From Planctomycetota bacterium (GTDB taxonomy: Bacteria; Planctomycetota; DG-23; SLPQ01), in assembly GCA_021160625.1 (NCBI GenBank), contig JAGHCE010000018.1, positions 1 through 7,020 on the forward strand: 7,020 nt of DNA, given 5' to 3'. Shown in pieces: positions 6,245 to 7,020 of the stretch. Position numbers and translations under genes: made by a program. The notes under the pieces are model-generated. The model worked only from the letters and a program-made list of their open reading frames with translations, was not told the DNA's origin and ran no database searches. Every line of letters begins with the position of its first letter. Positions within the stretch are counted from its first letter, which is position 1.

Positions 6245-7020
6245 CTACGGTTTTCGGGGATCAAAGTTCACCAGAACCGCGTACTTTCTCCGGCCCATAG
6301 TTTCGCGTCCGGCCACGATGAACGGCGCCCGGAACTCCCCGCGCAGTCTGCTTGCAACCTTCTCCCGCACCACGGCCGCCACCTTGCGATCGCCACAAAG
6401 CGCCGCCGCAACTTCCTTGATCCCAGCCTTTCGGTATTGGGCGGAGTCCGTATAAAAAACAAGGCTGTAACGCACCGGCCCGCAGATGAGGACCTCGTCG
6501 GCGGCGTCGAACTCGTCGCGGCAGTCATTCGCCAGGTGCACAAATGACCGGCGTGCCGCCACCTTCTTGAAAACAGCCGCCTGCCCCAGCAACACGCCCG
6601 CAGCGACAACGACAATCAGTACAACGGCCGCAGCCTTAAGACGCTTGGTGGTCACCAGCACCGCAAAAGCAATCGCCAGTGCGACAAAAACGCCGACCAG
6701 TACACCCGCCTCGGCAGCAGTGACTTCTCCCTTCGCGAACCCGTAAACAACCGCCGCCGCTGCAAGGAGCCCCGCACCCACCAGCACCCGTACAAGCGGC
6801 GCGACGCGGCGTCTGCGGCCCTCCACGTACCCCCCCAGAATCCCGGCAGCAGCAATCGCAACCGGCGGCACACCGGGCAATATGTAAGTGGCAAGCTGGG
6901 TTCTCGACGCCGCGAAAAACAGCAATGTCACCAGGACCCACACAGTGAGGAACCGCGCCGGTGCGTTTTCCTTGAGTGTCCCCCACAGCTTACGCAGCCG
7001 CCCCGCCCCATCACCAAGGA
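6245..7020 (-). CDS. ArnT/PMT-type membrane glycosyltransferase, C-terminal part (truncated by window edge)
   Basis: The frame is open from the window edge to TAG at 6247-6245, 257 residues visible. The segment SRTQLATYILPGVPPVAI matches the region of ArnT-like (GT83/PMT superfamily) transferases that reads SxxKLPTYILPxxP, just after a hydrophobic helix. Further hydrophobic helices follow: one in the VAPLVRVLVGAGLLAAAAVV stretch, one beginning at VLVGVFVALAIAFAVLV, and one in LKAAAVVLIVVVAAGVLL. The last 100 or so residues form a soluble domain with GPVRYSLVFYTDS, a motif placed like the periplasmic C-terminal domain of ArnT relatives. These enzymes move a sugar from a polyprenyl-phosphate carrier to an acceptor (lipid A, protein or glycan) on the periplasmic face. 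The catalytic loops lie in the missing N-terminal half, so donor and acceptor are unknown. A GTG at 6943 is internal and is not the start, because the frame continues upstream with related hydrophobic sequence. Confidence 0.85.
   Translation of the reverse strand, partial: LGDGAGRLRKLWGTLKENAPARFLTVWVLVTLLFFAASRTQLATYILPGVPPVAIAAAGILGGYVEGRRRRVAPLVRVLVGAGLLAAAAVVYGFAKGEVTAAEAGVLVGVFVALAIAFAVLVTTKRLKAAAVVLIVVVAAGVLLGQAAVFKKVAARRSFVHLANDCRDEFDAADEVLICGPVRYSLVFYTDSAQYRKAGIKEVAAALCGDRKVAAVVREKVASRLRGEFRAPFIVAGRETMGRRKYAVLVNFDPRKP

Noticed and set aside
1..7020. CRISPR array, tRNA or rRNA gene
   Set aside because: No regularly spaced repeats, no cloverleaf-like segment and no rRNA-like sequence were seen.

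Overview
The window is GC-rich bacterial DNA. All four genes that can be supported lie on the minus strand, so in transcription order the locus runs from position 7020 down to 1. The gene content (a large sugar phosphorylase, a multi-membrane sulfatase-fold enzyme, a secreted right-handed beta-helix protein, an ArnT-like glycosyltransferase) suits a free-living Gram-negative with heavy investment in glycans, such as the PVC group, Hydrogenedentota-like lineages or Myxococcota. This lineage guess is inference; no ribosomal or other marker gene is present.

Layout in transcription order: (1) 7020-6245, the C-terminal half of an ArnT/PMT-type membrane glycosyltransferase, cut by the window edge. 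(2) 6160-3707, a complete 817-residue GH94-type glycoside phosphorylase. (3) 3730-3602, repeat copy B, containing the last seven codons of the GH94 gene and a good sigma-70-type promoter. (4) 3539-1275, a 754-residue membrane protein with five predicted helices, a beta-rich domain and a sulfatase/phosphotransferase-fold domain whose nucleophile position is threonine. (5) 1305-1126, a possible gene tail, open to a stop. (6) 1149-1017, repeat copy A, with the same promoter as copy B. (7) 1016-413, about 600 bases with no convincing gene. (8) 412-1, the start of an exported Fn3-like plus beta-helix protein, cut by the window edge.

The most unusual feature is the pair of direct repeats flanking the sulfatase-fold gene. 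Over 75 ungapped positions (1075-1149 versus 3656-3730), 67 match. The repeat spans the end of a coding sequence and a promoter with identical -35 and -10 hexamers. Copy B clearly serves the sulfatase-fold gene. Copy A points into a stretch without an obvious gene, where a strong ribosome binding site precedes a two-codon ATG-TCT-TAA frame. This suggests past duplication with decay of a second gene, or a promoter reused for the beta-helix gene through a leader of about 650 nt.

How the genes work together is not proven. The membrane glycosyltransferase and the sulfatase-fold enzyme act at or outside the inner membrane, the beta-helix protein is exported, and the phosphorylase has no signal peptide and should be cytosolic. 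A cell-envelope or extracellular glycan building, modification and salvage locus is a reasonable but unproven reading.
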